A DNA stretch of 64,000 bases from Tautonia marina (GTDB taxonomy: Bacteria; Planctomycetota; Planctomycetia; Isosphaerales; Isosphaeraceae). The notes under the pieces were generated by a model, which was given only the letters and a program-made list of their open reading frames with translations, was not told the DNA's origin and did not search any database. The position numbers were made by a program, and so were the translations under genes. The stretch is taken from the NCBI RefSeq assembly GCF_009177065.1, contig NZ_WEZF01000012.1, positions 62,001 to 126,000 on the forward strand, given 5' to 3'. Numbering within the stretch: position 1 is the first letter of the stretch; each line of letters opens with the position of its first letter. Of the stretch, positions 1-9,085 are shown piece by piece.

Positions 1-1101
1 CTCGAAGAAATTCACCGAGAGCGTGATGGACGGCTCCTCCTCGGAAAACGCCTGCTCGACGCGGACGAGCGTCACCTGATCCTCCCTCGTGGTTGTGAAC
101 TTCATCCCGTCACCGACGATATGGCCCTTTGCCACCCCAGCCTTCAAAATGACGACGGGCGATTGACCCTCGTCGATGCAGAGTCCGCCTGGTTCATCCG
201 CGTCAACCACATCGATCACTATGGCGTTGACCCTCACCTTGAGGAAATTACGATCCATGCCAAGGAACCGCTCCTCTTTCTGAACATTCAAGCTGTCCCC
301 GATGGAACGGCCCTGATCTGGCAGCATATTGAGGACGAGCCGGGGAAACCATGTCCGAACCCTCGGGTCGTTGTGCCGAGGCAGTTGATTCCCGGAATTA
401 TCAATCAGCCCGTCCGTGTGGATGTTCGATCCTTCGGCGTCAGAACCCCGCCCTGTACCCGAGAGAAACCGAGTTTCGGAATTCTTGGGCTGTTCCACGT
501 TCTTCCACCGGCCCTGTCCTGGCTGTGGCGTCTTGTGGCCCCTCGGGGCTACGCCAACCCGAGTATCGTCCAGACCGAAGGAATGAGTTCCGAAGGGGTC
601 GGATCGTACTGGCCCTTCGCAACAGGACGGAAGGTCGATCAGGCCAATCTGCTGCTGAAGCAATTCCAGGAAGGGCACCGAATGAGGCACATCCTCATTC
701 CAAACCAGCACATCGGCGCCTGGCAAGTCGGGTTCATGGGCCAATGGATCGCTCGCGACTATCTCGCCCGTCGAGGCCCCGATCCCTTCACCCCCGGGAT
801 GGTTCAGCCTGCCCGATGCCCGTTACTCGGTTATGCCTTGAATTCGATGGTCATCGAAGGCCAAGACATTCCTCCGATCTTCCTCCAGGTCGAACGCCAA
901 AGTGAGGTCGGGGAGCAGGGCTATGATGCTGGAGCCGAGATTCTGACCGAGTTCTTCCAGAAAGAGCTCAAGAGTTATCAAATGGCCGAGTTCGACCCAC
1001 TTGGTCGGCGGATTATCGAATGCATGCTCGACGGAGGCTCGGTCACGGATTACGACTCCCTGATCCCAGGACTTCCAATCATCCTGGACGAGGATCTTTG
1101 A
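1..1101 (+). CDS. DUF4914-like protein, C-terminal part (5' truncated by window)
   Basis: The reading frame is open from base 1 and runs to TGA at 1099-1101, so the visible 366 residues are the C-terminal part of a longer protein; the ATG at 121 is internal. Recognisable stretches are FIRVNHIDHYG, VVVPRQLIPGIINQPV, VDVRSFGVRTPPCT and WLWRLVAPRGYANPS. I associate these from memory with the DUF4914 family, large cytosolic proteins of unknown function whose sequence is loosely reminiscent of nucleotide-dependent carboxykinases. No signal peptide or membrane segment is visible in this part. The gene is followed by about 100 bases of spacer before the nucleoside transporter, so an operon link is possible but not shown. 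That it is a real conserved gene is likely; the family name is less certain. Confidence 0.6.
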   Translation, partial: LEEIHRERDGRLLLGKRLLDADERHLILPRGCELHPVTDDMALCHPSLQNDDGRLTLVDAESAWFIRVNHIDHYGVDPHLEEITIHAKEPLLFLNIQAVPDGTALIWQHIEDEPGKPCPNPRVVVPRQLIPGIINQPVRVDVRSFGVRTPPCTREKPSFGILGLFHVLPPALSWLWRLVAPRGYANPSIVQTEGMSSEGVGSYWPFATGRKVDQANLLLKQFQEGHRMRHILIPNQHIGAWQVGFMGQWIARDYLARRGPDPFTPGMVQPARCPLLGYALNSMVIEGQDIPPIFLQVERQSEVGEQGYDAGAEILTEFFQKELKSYQMAEFDPLGRRIIECMLDGGSVTDYDSLIPGLPIILDEDL

Positions 1102-1207
1102 ACTCATTATTCCCATTTGCGGCCCAAATCATGACCCGGAAGTCTCAGACTCGGAATTGATCACTCAATCAGCGAAGTGACTCCCGACTCTGGAGAGACC
1201 CACAACC

Positions 1208-2608
1208 ATGTCCCGAGTGCTTCGGTTGTTGCCGCTTGTCTTCATCCTTTGCTCGGCAGTGGCATCGGCTCAGGGAATTGAAGCGAGCAATGGAGAGCCG
1301 CTCGCCCCGGAACCGGTTTCGCCAGCGGGAGAGTTTGTCACGATCGGCTCCGAAATCACGAGCGGGAGGGCTCAAGGGCTCCTTGGGATTGTGTTGATCG
1401 TGGGGCTTGCCGTCCTGCTTTCTGAGAATCGAAAAGCCATCTCCGTTCGAACGGTGGTCCCTGGGCTTGCAATTCAGATGGGTCTCGGGTTGCTTCTGAT
1501 TCTTGTCCCGGCGGGACAACACGTCATGGAAGCGGTCTCGAACTTCGTGGTGTTGATCCTTAACTGTGCAATCGTTGGGGCAGAGTTTGTATTCGGATCG
1601 AACCTGGTTGATCCATCGGGCCCGGCTGGTTTCGTGTTCGCGTTCCGAGTGCTTCCCACCGTGATTTTCGTGGCGGCTCTGTTTGCAGTGCTCTACCAAA
1701 TCGGGCTGATGCAGATCATTGTCCGTGCCTTTGCATGGACCATGGCCAAACTGCTGGGGTCAAGCGGAGCAGAATCCCTCAACGTTGCGGCATCTCTGTT
1801 CCTGGGTCAGACCGAAGCTCCGCTCACAATCAGACCATTTCTTGCTCAACTCACCCGATCAGAGTTGATGGTCATCATGGTCTCTGGGATGGCCCTTGTG
1901 TCTGGAGGAGTACTCGCGGCGTATATTGAGGCCGGGGCGTCTCCGGGAATTCTGCTCACTGCGATCCTTATGAATGCACCTGCTTCGATTGTCCTGGCAA
2001 AGATCCTCGTCCCCGAAACGGCCGTTCCCCTAACTCTTGGCCGTGTGAGTGCTGATGCAACTCCGCGTGATGCCAACATCATCGATGCCGCGGCTCGTGG
2101 CACTCGCGAAGGCTTACACCTGGCGCTGAATATCGCGGCTGTGCTGATCACGTTTCTGGCTCTGATCGCACTCCTCGACGCGGCCCTTGGAGGATTCGGA
2201 GGACTGGTGGCACAGTGGTCGGATGGCCGACTCCCGATCGAAGGGTTGTCGCTGCAAATGATCCTTGGAACCTTACTTGCCCCGGTCGCCTGGATCATGG
2301 GAGTTCAATGGAGTGATTGTGTCGGAATTGGGGGACTTCTCGGTTCCCGACTCGTCCTGAACGAACTGGTCGCGTACGGGCAGTTGGGGGCGATGGCGAC
2401 TCAGTTCCATCCTCGCTCAGTCACGCTTGCGACCTTCGCACTGTGCGGATTTGCGAACCTGAGTTCGATTGGCATTCAGGTCGGTGGCATCGGAGCGTTG
2501 GTTCCGGAACGCCGCTCGGATTTGGCCCGCCTCGGCTTTCGAGCCCTGCTCGCGGCCACTCTTGCCAACGTGTTGACAGCAAGTATTGCTGGAATGTTGC
2601 TACCTTGA
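1208..2608 (+). CDS. NupC/CNT-family concentrative nucleoside transporter
   Basis: This 466-residue inner-membrane protein should import nucleosides with a cation gradient. It opens with a hydrophobic N-terminus (residues 1-21) that could be a signal peptide or first membrane segment, followed by about ten hydrophobic segments. The family hallmarks are clear: ESLNVAASLFLGQTEAPL with IRPFL after it, then SGMALVSGGVLAAYI, and in the last third MGVQWSDC and RLVLNELVAY, which form the nucleoside and cation binding core of CNT transporters. The ATG at 1208 follows GGAGAGACCC. The stop codon lies 8 bases before the phosphorylase start, so the two genes are almost certainly co-transcribed: uptake followed by phosphorolysis. 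Substrate preference (purine or pyrimidine) cannot be read from the sequence, though the partner gene suggests purine nucleosides. Confidence 0.9.
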   Translation: MSRVLRLLPLVFILCSAVASAQGIEASNGEPLAPEPVSPAGEFVTIGSEITSGRAQGLLGIVLIVGLAVLLSENRKAISVRTVVPGLAIQMGLGLLLILVPAGQHVMEAVSNFVVLILNCAIVGAEFVFGSNLVDPSGPAGFVFAFRVLPTVIFVAALFAVLYQIGLMQIIVRAFAWTMAKLLGSSGAESLNVAASLFLGQTEAPLTIRPFLAQLTRSELMVIMVSGMALVSGGVLAAYIEAGASPGILLTAILMNAPASIVLAKILVPETAVPLTLGRVSADATPRDANIIDAAARGTREGLHLALNIAAVLITFLALIALLDAALGGFGGLVAQWSDGRLPIEGLSLQMILGTLLAPVAWIMGVQWSDCVGIGGLLGSRLVLNELVAYGQLGAMATQFHPRSVTLATFALCGFANLSSIGIQVGGIGALVPERRSDLARLGFRALLAATLANVLTASIAGMLLP

Positions 2609-2616
2609 GGATGTTC

Positions 2617-3465
2617 ATGGTCCATCAGCATGCGACTGAAGCAGCGGCAGAAATCCTCGCTCGTGCTTCAGGGCCGATTGACGTCGGCATCGTCCTCGGA
2701 TCCGGTCTCGGAACCCTGGCGGATCGACTAAATTCACCGATCGTCATTTCTTATGGAGATCTTCCTCACCTTCCAACACCCACGGTCTCGGGTCATGACG
2801 GCAAGTTGCTGATCGGCGAACTCGGTGGATTGAAGACGGCCTGTTTTCAAGGGCGATTTCACTTCTATGAAGGGCATGATCTCGACGCAGTGACCTTCCC
2901 GATCCGAATTCTTCAATGCCTCTCGGTCCCTCGGGTGATCCTTACCGCCGCTACGGGGGGAATTCGTGATGACCTCAGTCCCGGTACAATCGTATGCCTT
3001 TCAGACCATCTGAATCTTCTCGGAGCAAGCCCGCTGCGAGGTCCCAACGACGATCGTCTTGGTCCTCGGTTCCTTGACTTGACCGAGGTCTACTCAAGAA
3101 ATCTCCAGACACTCGCCGGCGAAGAGGCAAACCGCCTGGGTCTGACACTCGCCTCAGGTGTTTATGCCTGTATGCCCGGCCCACACTACGAGACTCCTGC
3201 CGAGATTCGAATGCTTCGTGTTCTGGGGGCCGACATCGTCGGTATGTCAACCGTGCCGGAGGCGATCGTGGCCCGCCATGGCGGAATGGACGTGCTTGGC
3301 CTGGCCATCGTGGCCAACTGGGCTGCCGGGATCTCTCAAAATCCTCTGTCTCACACCGAAGTCCTGGAAACCAGTCTTGCAGTCAGTGGACGCCTGGCTG
3401 AACTGGTCGAAGCGATCTTCAGCCGACTTGCAAAGGGAACGAACCCTCCCGAGGTCGGCCGTTGA
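2617..3465 (+). CDS. Purine nucleoside phosphorylase (trimeric, PNP/MTAP family)
   Basis: The 282-residue cytosolic enzyme splits purine nucleosides with phosphate into free base and ribose-1-phosphate. Family motifs are the phosphate-binding VLGSGLG near the N-terminus, TVSGHDGKL, QGRFHFYEGH, TAATGGI, and GPHYETPAEIRML followed by GMSTVPE and ANWAAG. Asn rather than Thr/Asp patterns near the purine site fit a class I, low-molecular-mass PNP. I chose ATG 2617 because TTGAGG (2605-2610) lies 6 bases upstream; ATG 2611 in the same frame touches that sequence and leaves no spacing. The gene starts right after the NupC-type transporter, and a hairpin follows the stop, so the pair forms a two-gene salvage operon. 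Confidence 0.92.
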   Translation: MVHQHATEAAAEILARASGPIDVGIVLGSGLGTLADRLNSPIVISYGDLPHLPTPTVSGHDGKLLIGELGGLKTACFQGRFHFYEGHDLDAVTFPIRILQCLSVPRVILTAATGGIRDDLSPGTIVCLSDHLNLLGASPLRGPNDDRLGPRFLDLTEVYSRNLQTLAGEEANRLGLTLASGVYACMPGPHYETPAEIRMLRVLGADIVGMSTVPEAIVARHGGMDVLGLAIVANWAAGISQNPLSHTEVLETSLAVSGRLAELVEAIFSRLAKGTNPPEVGR

Positions 3466-3497
3466 TCGCCTCAGGTGTCGACATCATCCTGCCTCGA

Positions 3498-3533
3498 TCA
3501 AGGTCCACGGCAGACAAACCTGGCGGACCTTGA
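3498..3533. terminator. Hairpin between convergent PNP and glcF genes
   Basis: TCAAGGTCC at 3498-3506 pairs perfectly with GGACCTTGA at 3525-3533 (9 bp, 18-base loop). It sits between the ends of two converging genes, where a shared terminator is expected. No clear T-tract follows on either strand, so termination is an inference from position and dyad only. Confidence 0.4.
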
Positions 3534-3551
3534 ACGGGAAGGAAAGAAACC

Positions 3552-4913
3552 TCAGCGACCCTCGTAGGCTCGATCAAGGAGATCGATCGGATGTTCAACC
3601 GTAATCGTGGTGCCGTATTCCTTGGCTTTGCGAGCAATTTGAAGGATGCAGCCCACGTTTCCGGTGACAACCGCCTCGGCTCCCGTCGCGAGGATATGCT
3701 CCATCTTGCGACGCCCCAGGCGTTCCGACATCTCCGGTTCAGTGAGGTTATAGGTTCCTGCAGCGCCACAACAGATTTCGGTTTCTTCCAGGGGAATTAA
3801 TTCCAATCCCGGAATCATCTCCAGGAGTTGTCTCGGCTGACTTCGCACGCGCTGAGCGTGGACCAAATGGCAGGCATCGTGATAGGTAACCTTTCGGTAA
3901 GAAACTGAGTGTGCCGGCGCGATCGGTCCGAGCTGCACGAGGAACTCGGAGACGTCCTTAACCTTGGATGCGAATCGCCTGGCCAAATCATGGTCTGACT
4001 GTGGCAGCAAGTGGCCATAATCTTTCAGCATCGCCCCGCACCCGGCAGCATTGACAATGATGGCATCAACTGAGTCGAGATCGAAGGCACGCAGGTTTGC
4101 CCTTGCCAGGTCGAACGCGGGTTCCTCAATTCCCGAGTGATAATGGATTGCACCGCAGCAGGCCTGTCCTCGAGGAACGACGACCTCGCACCCGTTTCGT
4201 TGAAGAACCCGGGCTGTCGCGGCCGTCGTTTGAGGATACATCGCATCCGCGACGCAACCAAGAAATAAGGCAACGCGAGCGCGTTTTGGTCCAATCGGCG
4301 GAAGTACCTCAGGGAGTTTCGCCCCCCCCGAGGAGAGCTTCGGAAGCATAGCCTGCATGCGTCGCAAGGTTGGTGGGAGCAGTCGAGTCAGACCCACTGT
4401 ATCCAGAGCATCGAGCAAGCCAACTCGCTGCATCAAGCGAGCAGGAGCGAGGGCGATTTTGACTCGCTCGCCGTAGGGAAACAGGTAGCGCAGGATGAGG
4501 GTCTGCAACCAGCTTCGCTTTCCGGGAGGAGCAGATTGCTGTAGGGCGACCTTAAATGGCTCGATGAGCTGGCCATACCGAACCCCCGAGGGACAGGCCG
4601 TCTCGCAAGCTCGGCAGTCGAGACAGAGGTCGAGGTGGCGACGAACATCATCGCTGACCCCGAGCCTGCCGTCGACCACCGATCGCATCAGGTAGATGCG
4701 CCCTCTGGGACTGTCGTTTTCGTTTCCGGTTTCGACGTAAGTCGGGCAACTTGCGGTACAAAGCCCGCAATGGATGCATTCCTGAAACCTGCGGTAATCG
4801 ATTTTCGAAGCCAGCCAATCCAGGTCGACCCCCGCGTCAACCGGTCGGGAGGCCGGGTCCTCGACGGGCTTCTGGGAGGAAACCGTCCGGGTCGCAGATT
4901 CGGCGGTCGTCAT
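3552..4913 (-). CDS. glcF: Glycolate oxidase iron-sulfur subunit GlcF
   Basis: This 453-residue protein is the electron-transfer subunit of the glycolate oxidase/dehydrogenase complex that oxidises glycolate to glyoxylate at the membrane. Two ferredoxin-type clusters are visible, CIHCGLCTASCP and CLDCRACETACP, near residues 46-56 and 97-107, followed by two CCG domains (GQACCGAIHYHSG and EICCGAAGTYN) that bind heme or a further Fe-S cluster in this superfamily. The frame could start at a TTG at 4931, but ATG 4913 is the first ATG, begins well before the first cluster, and is preferred. It is the last gene of a five-gene minus-strand run headed by glcD and lies about 75 bases behind glcE. Confidence 0.92.
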   Translation of the reverse strand: MTTAESATRTVSSQKPVEDPASRPVDAGVDLDWLASKIDYRRFQECIHCGLCTASCPTYVETGNENDSPRGRIYLMRSVVDGRLGVSDDVRRHLDLCLDCRACETACPSGVRYGQLIEPFKVALQQSAPPGKRSWLQTLILRYLFPYGERVKIALAPARLMQRVGLLDALDTVGLTRLLPPTLRRMQAMLPKLSSGGAKLPEVLPPIGPKRARVALFLGCVADAMYPQTTAATARVLQRNGCEVVVPRGQACCGAIHYHSGIEEPAFDLARANLRAFDLDSVDAIIVNAAGCGAMLKDYGHLLPQSDHDLARRFASKVKDVSEFLVQLGPIAPAHSVSYRKVTYHDACHLVHAQRVRSQPRQLLEMIPGLELIPLEETEICCGAAGTYNLTEPEMSERLGRRKMEHILATGAEAVVTGNVGCILQIARKAKEYGTTITVEHPIDLLDRAYEGR

Positions 4914-4987
4914 GAAACGGCTCGCAAACAAATGGGAAGAAAAAGTGCGATCGCGGCATGAAGCGAAATTGGGGTTATTTCATTGTA

Positions 4988-6238
4988 TCAAAGGAACCTG
5001 CCTGGGTTCATCGCCCCGGCAGGATCGAGGGATCGCTTGATCATCCTGGCCAGTTCCCAATCGATCCGAGGAACCCCCCAGACGCCGAGGTCCCCTTTGC
5101 GGTCGGTCGGGCATTGGGGAAGGATCAAGTTCCCCTCAGCGGCGACTGCGAGTTCGCGGAGGTGAGCGATGTCTTGAGCCAATACTGAGATCGGCACATC
5201 GGAGTGTGCCAATCCCCAGACGATCCCACTCCCCGCATGACTCTGAACAGCCCAACGCGCAGGATCAACCTCCGCGAAGAAATTGGCCACCGCTGATGGT
5301 AAGAGCGTTGCCTTGAAACTCATCGGCGTTTCGGTCGCAGGGTGCGCAGTAAGCGTTTGCAAGAGTCGGTCTGCATGGCTGTCGCGAGCCTCGGAGATCT
5401 CCGTTGCAGCGGCAAGCTCTTCTCGGAGAACATCCAATTGCCATTGCACCACCTCCGATGTCCCCTCAAGACCCAGGGCCAGAATCTGTCCCGACGTCGG
5501 AAGATCGAGCCCAGACTCTCGGGTCACCACCTCGGCAGCGGGTGTGTTGAGAAGTTCAAAGACGACCGGGCGAGATCGAGATGTCGTGAGTGCCGAGAGA
5601 ATCGGTTCCAGTGGCTGATGGGTTGGCCATTGAGTCCAGACCAACGCCGTGGCTTCGGGCTTGGGACGAGTTTTCAAGGTGAGTTCGACGATCGTGCCAA
5701 GGGAGCCGTAGGAACCTGTCAAGAGCTTTGGAAAATCATACCCTGCTACGTTTTTGACAACACGACCTCCCCCTTTCACCAGGTGTCCCTGAGAGGTCAC
5801 GAACGCAACGCCGAGAATCTGGTCTCGGGGCCGACCGAGTCCGTAACGACTTGGTCCTGAGGTATCAGTCGCGTAGATTCCTCCAAGGGTGGCGCGATCG
5901 GCGAACGGCGCGTGAAGCGGAAGCCGCTGCCCCTCAGTACCGAGAAGATCCTGTAACGCAGCCAGGGTCATCCCCGCCTCGACCGTAATGGTCATGTCCG
6001 CGGCCGGATAATCGATCACCCGGTTTAATTGCAAGACATCGAGCACGATTCCAGGACGCTCCGGAGGACCTCCGGAATGCAAGGCGGTTCGGCCTCCTTG
6101 CGGATAGATGGCGGCCCCTTCGGAGACATGTTTTCGCACACTGTCGGCCAGAGAATCACGATCGGAGGGATGTTCCGCAGCCAAGCCAAAGCGACCATCT
6201 CCCAAGGGGAGCTCATTCGAGGATTCGGGCCAGTTCAT
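4988..6238 (-). CDS. glcE: Glycolate oxidase FAD-binding subunit GlcE
   Basis: The 416-residue product belongs to the FAD-linked oxidase family (PCMH-type FAD domain). The FAD-binding region shows YPQGGRTALHSGG, the adenine/pyrophosphate contacts TITVEAGMTLAALQ and PLHAPFADRATLGGI, then GGRVVKNVAGYDFPKLLTGS, the last being highly typical of GlcE. The C-terminal part is shorter than in GlcD and lacks its full oxidase domain, as is usual for GlcE, which pairs with GlcD and GlcF. ATG 6238 has no strong ribosome-binding site. It lies 72 bases after the histidine kinase stop and about 75 bases before glcF, so it should belong to the same transcript. Confidence 0.9.
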   Translation of the reverse strand: MNWPESSNELPLGDGRFGLAAEHPSDRDSLADSVRKHVSEGAAIYPQGGRTALHSGGPPERPGIVLDVLQLNRVIDYPAADMTITVEAGMTLAALQDLLGTEGQRLPLHAPFADRATLGGIYATDTSGPSRYGLGRPRDQILGVAFVTSQGHLVKGGGRVVKNVAGYDFPKLLTGSYGSLGTIVELTLKTRPKPEATALVWTQWPTHQPLEPILSALTTSRSRPVVFELLNTPAAEVVTRESGLDLPTSGQILALGLEGTSEVVQWQLDVLREELAAATEISEARDSHADRLLQTLTAHPATETPMSFKATLLPSAVANFFAEVDPARWAVQSHAGSGIVWGLAHSDVPISVLAQDIAHLRELAVAAEGNLILPQCPTDRKGDLGVWGVPRIDWELARMIKRSLDPAGAMNPGRFL

Positions 6239-6310
6239 CGAACACTCACTGAAAGAAGGAGAGAGATGCCATGCTCAACGAATTGCATCAGGCGTTTTCA
6301 CGATCGCAGC

Positions 6311-8269
6311 TCAAACCGCCCCGTGCATCGCAGGCCTGGAACGAAGAAACGGTGGTTTCAAGGGCAATCGCACGGTGAATTTTGAACCACCTCCTGGCAC
6401 AGCGTCCACCTCGATTCGACCGCCGTGGTCCTGAACGATCCCGTAACTGATCGACAGTCCGAGCCCGGTCCCCACACCAACCGGCTTGGTTGTGAAAAAG
6501 GGGTCGAAAATCCGGTCGAGAATCGAGGGGTCGATCCCGCAGCCATTATCGAGAACATCGATACAAACTTCACCAGCGTCTGGATCACTTCGTGACCGAA
6601 TGGTCACGGAACCGCCAGGGTTGCACGCGTCGATTGCATTCACGATAAGATTCATCAAAACCTGATTGATTTTTGCCGCATGGCACATTACGGGTGGCAA
6701 TTGCGTTAACGTTGGGATCAGTTCCACCTGCTGCTTCTTGGCATAACCTAGAATGATATTCATCGAGGACTCGATCCCAACATTTAAATCCATCTCGGAG
6801 AGATCCCCTTCATCGAGCCTGGCAAACGCTCGGAGATCTCTCACGATATCGTGAATTCGCCTGAGTCCATCACGGGTGCGCTCCAGAATGCCACGAAGGT
6901 TATCGAGAGTATAGTCAATGTCAATCTCTTCACAAAAAGCACAAATCTCATGGTACAATTCGGGGTGGTGGCGCTTGATTAAGGAGTCTGCAGAACGATA
7001 GAGCCGGATCAAATCGTGGAGTTCCGACAGGTCTCGCTGGAGTACGGCAACATTGTTCCCCACGAACGCCAAGGGATTGTTAATCTCATGCGCAACACCC
7101 GCGACCAGTTGCCCGAGCCCGGCAAGCTTGGCGGATTCGACCATGCGACTCTGGGCCTGTTCTCGTTCTTCCAGAGCCCGGCGCTCGGAGCGAGCCATCT
7201 CCTGGAGAAGTTGGTTCTGAGCTCGAAGCAAGTCTTCCGCCATCTTGCGATCGTGGATGTCGCTGATCGAGCCCGCCATCCGAATCGGCTGACCACTTTC
7301 GTCCCAAACGGCCTGGCCACGAGCAAGGAACCAGCGATCCTCTCCGGACTGGGTATGGAGCCGGTACTCAATATCAAAAGGTTCTCCTCCATAAAGATGC
7401 CGCTGTGCAGCCTCCTCAACGCGAGGTCGATCGACGGGGTGAAGGAGTTCGAGGAACGTTTCGATTCGATGTGGAAAAGGGTCGTCCTCACCAAATCCAA
7501 GAAGGTGCTTAAATCTTGGTGAATAATAAGTGTCATTGGTTCTTGGATCCCAGTCCCAGAGCCCGTCGTTGGTCCCTCGAACGGCGAGCGCGAACCGTTC
7601 CTCGCTCTCTGCAAGCGCTTCGAGTGTGCGATATTGTTCGGTAACGTCCCAGAAGATGCATTGAAGACCGACAACCGTTCCTGAAGGATCCCTCAGCGGA
7701 GACTTGGTCACCTGGACCCGACGGACTTCTCCTTCGGTCGTGACATGCCCCTCGACATCTTCCAGGACTTCTCCGCTTTGCATGACGCGGAGGTCATCGC
7801 GTCGATACTTTTCTGCGAGTTCTTCGGGGTAAAAATCCCGATCCGTACGACCCAGGATTTCATTCAATTCCCGCCCGAGCGAGTGGCAAAAACGACGATT
7901 CGCAAAAGTGAATCGTCCCTGAGAATCTTTGCGAAAAATATTTTGTGGAAGGTTCTCGACAAGCGAGTGGTAGAACGCCTCGGACACAAGCCAGGCATCC
8001 TCTGCCTTGTCTCGCTCTACGGATTGAGCCCGAAGTTCCTCATCTAAATGCGCTGCTCGAGTCCGAAGCATCCTGATGGCTGTCAGTGCCGCGATCAGTA
8101 ATGCAACGAGGAGAACGATGCTCACCAAAGTGAGTGGATGCTCAACTGGCAAGAGAGCCTGTGCCGGCACCAGCATCGTTGGAGCCGAGTGAAGGCCCCC
8201 GAACCACCCTCGGGAGCTGCCGGGACCCGAGCGGCTCGGGTTAGCCGTAGATCGAAGCGTCGCGATCAT
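6311..8269 (-). CDS. PAS-domain sensor histidine kinase embedded in the glycolate oxidase operon
   Basis: This 652-residue membrane-anchored kinase has one hydrophobic segment near residues 45-67, then a PAS domain (about 95-215; NLPQNIFRKDSQGRF), a second PAS with PAC (about 220-345; GTNDGLWDWDPRT), a short coiled coil, and a HisKA-like dimerisation domain with the phospho-acceptor His394 in AGVAHEINNPLAF. The ATPase domain follows with NLIVNAIDAC (N box), DNGCGID (G1), DPFFTTK (F box) and GTGLGLSI (G2). There is no large periplasmic sensor, so the signal is probably read by the cytosolic PAS domains. The frame is open to 8482, but that part overlaps the upstream gene; ATG 8269 gives a 29-base overlap, and ATG 8176 is an alternative. 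No response regulator lies nearby, so it is an orphan kinase. Confidence 0.88.
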   Translation of the reverse strand: MIATLRSTANPSRSGPGSSRGWFGGLHSAPTMLVPAQALLPVEHPLTLVSIVLLVALLIAALTAIRMLRTRAAHLDEELRAQSVERDKAEDAWLVSEAFYHSLVENLPQNIFRKDSQGRFTFANRRFCHSLGRELNEILGRTDRDFYPEELAEKYRRDDLRVMQSGEVLEDVEGHVTTEGEVRRVQVTKSPLRDPSGTVVGLQCIFWDVTEQYRTLEALAESEERFALAVRGTNDGLWDWDPRTNDTYYSPRFKHLLGFGEDDPFPHRIETFLELLHPVDRPRVEEAAQRHLYGGEPFDIEYRLHTQSGEDRWFLARGQAVWDESGQPIRMAGSISDIHDRKMAEDLLRAQNQLLQEMARSERRALEEREQAQSRMVESAKLAGLGQLVAGVAHEINNPLAFVGNNVAVLQRDLSELHDLIRLYRSADSLIKRHHPELYHEICAFCEEIDIDYTLDNLRGILERTRDGLRRIHDIVRDLRAFARLDEGDLSEMDLNVGIESSMNIILGYAKKQQVELIPTLTQLPPVMCHAAKINQVLMNLIVNAIDACNPGGSVTIRSRSDPDAGEVCIDVLDNGCGIDPSILDRIFDPFFTTKPVGVGTGLGLSISYGIVQDHGGRIEVDAVPGGGSKFTVRLPLKPPFLRSRPAMHGAV

Positions 8270-9059
8270 GGCTGCTGAAATACCGGATATTTTGACCCGA
8301 AAGGATACGATCGACACCTTCTTGAACCAGTCGTAGCAGCTCCACGACCGACACCTCCATCTCAGCGTTTCTGGTCCCTTCCGTGACGAGAATCTGCCCC
8401 TCGAATGCGAGCTTATGCAAAGCGAAACAGAGGAGTCGGTCGAGCACGATCGCGTTGCGAAATTCGGCCTCAAGTTCCACAAGCGCCTGGATCAGTTCGG
8501 GACCAACTCCGGGAGCGAGTCTTCCATCATGTCTCAGGGAGATCAAGAACGCGTCTGGATCGCTGCCTCGTAAGCCTGCATGACGCAAGACCACTTCAAC
8601 TGCCGGTCGTTCAACGATTATCTCCGACGGTTCGGGAGCGATGGAGGGTCTCGCCAACGATGGGTCTGTCAGACCGGGATCGGTCAGTACCTGGGGGGCG
8701 TCGAAGTCTGCCAGTATGGTGGCGATCCACTCCGCGAGATAATCCGGGTCATCGGTAACCGTCCGTGATTTTCCAGGACGAACTTCGAGGCTGCTGCTTT
8801 GTTTTGAGTCGGGACACTGACCGTTCGTTGTGCCAAGGGCTTGCAGGAGTAATGATTCACAGTAGCGTTGCACGGTCTCCACGCGAGCCTGAGAGGCCTG
8901 TCGTTCGGCCAGGTCCAGGGCGTCGATCGGTAAATAGAGAACCAAACGCTGTGGTTCGGCGTTTGGGTCCGACTCTCTCCGCTCGTGAGTGCGGAAGGTT
9001 CCGGACACCTGTCTCCGCCTCGATGGTTTCGGACGTTTGCTCACGGCGCCACCTCTCAT
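8241..9059 (-). CDS. Unknown protein with possible ribbon-helix-helix N-terminus, glc operon
   Basis: I do not recognise this 272-residue protein. The first 40 residues are rich in Arg/Lys, followed by LVLYLPIDALDLAERQA and RYCESLLLQAL, a strand-helix-helix layout that resembles ribbon-helix-helix DNA-binding proteins; this is only a resemblance. The middle (about 80-150) is low-complexity and Pro/Ser rich, and the last 120 residues look helical (LIQALVELEAEFRNAIVLDR). ATG 9059 has GGAG six bases upstream; the frame is open to 9128 but that would overlap glcD. It starts 26 bases after the glcD stop and overlaps the kinase start by 29 bases, so all three should be translated from one message. 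A regulatory partner of the kinase is a guess. Confidence 0.65.
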   Translation of the reverse strand: MRGGAVSKRPKPSRRRQVSGTFRTHERRESDPNAEPQRLVLYLPIDALDLAERQASQARVETVQRYCESLLLQALGTTNGQCPDSKQSSSLEVRPGKSRTVTDDPDYLAEWIATILADFDAPQVLTDPGLTDPSLARPSIAPEPSEIIVERPAVEVVLRHAGLRGSDPDAFLISLRHDGRLAPGVGPELIQALVELEAEFRNAIVLDRLLCFALHKLAFEGQILVTEGTRNAEMEVSVVELLRLVQEGVDRILSGQNIRYFSSHDRDASIYG

Positions 9060-9085
9060 CGTGGCTCCATCAACCGACCCAAGGA

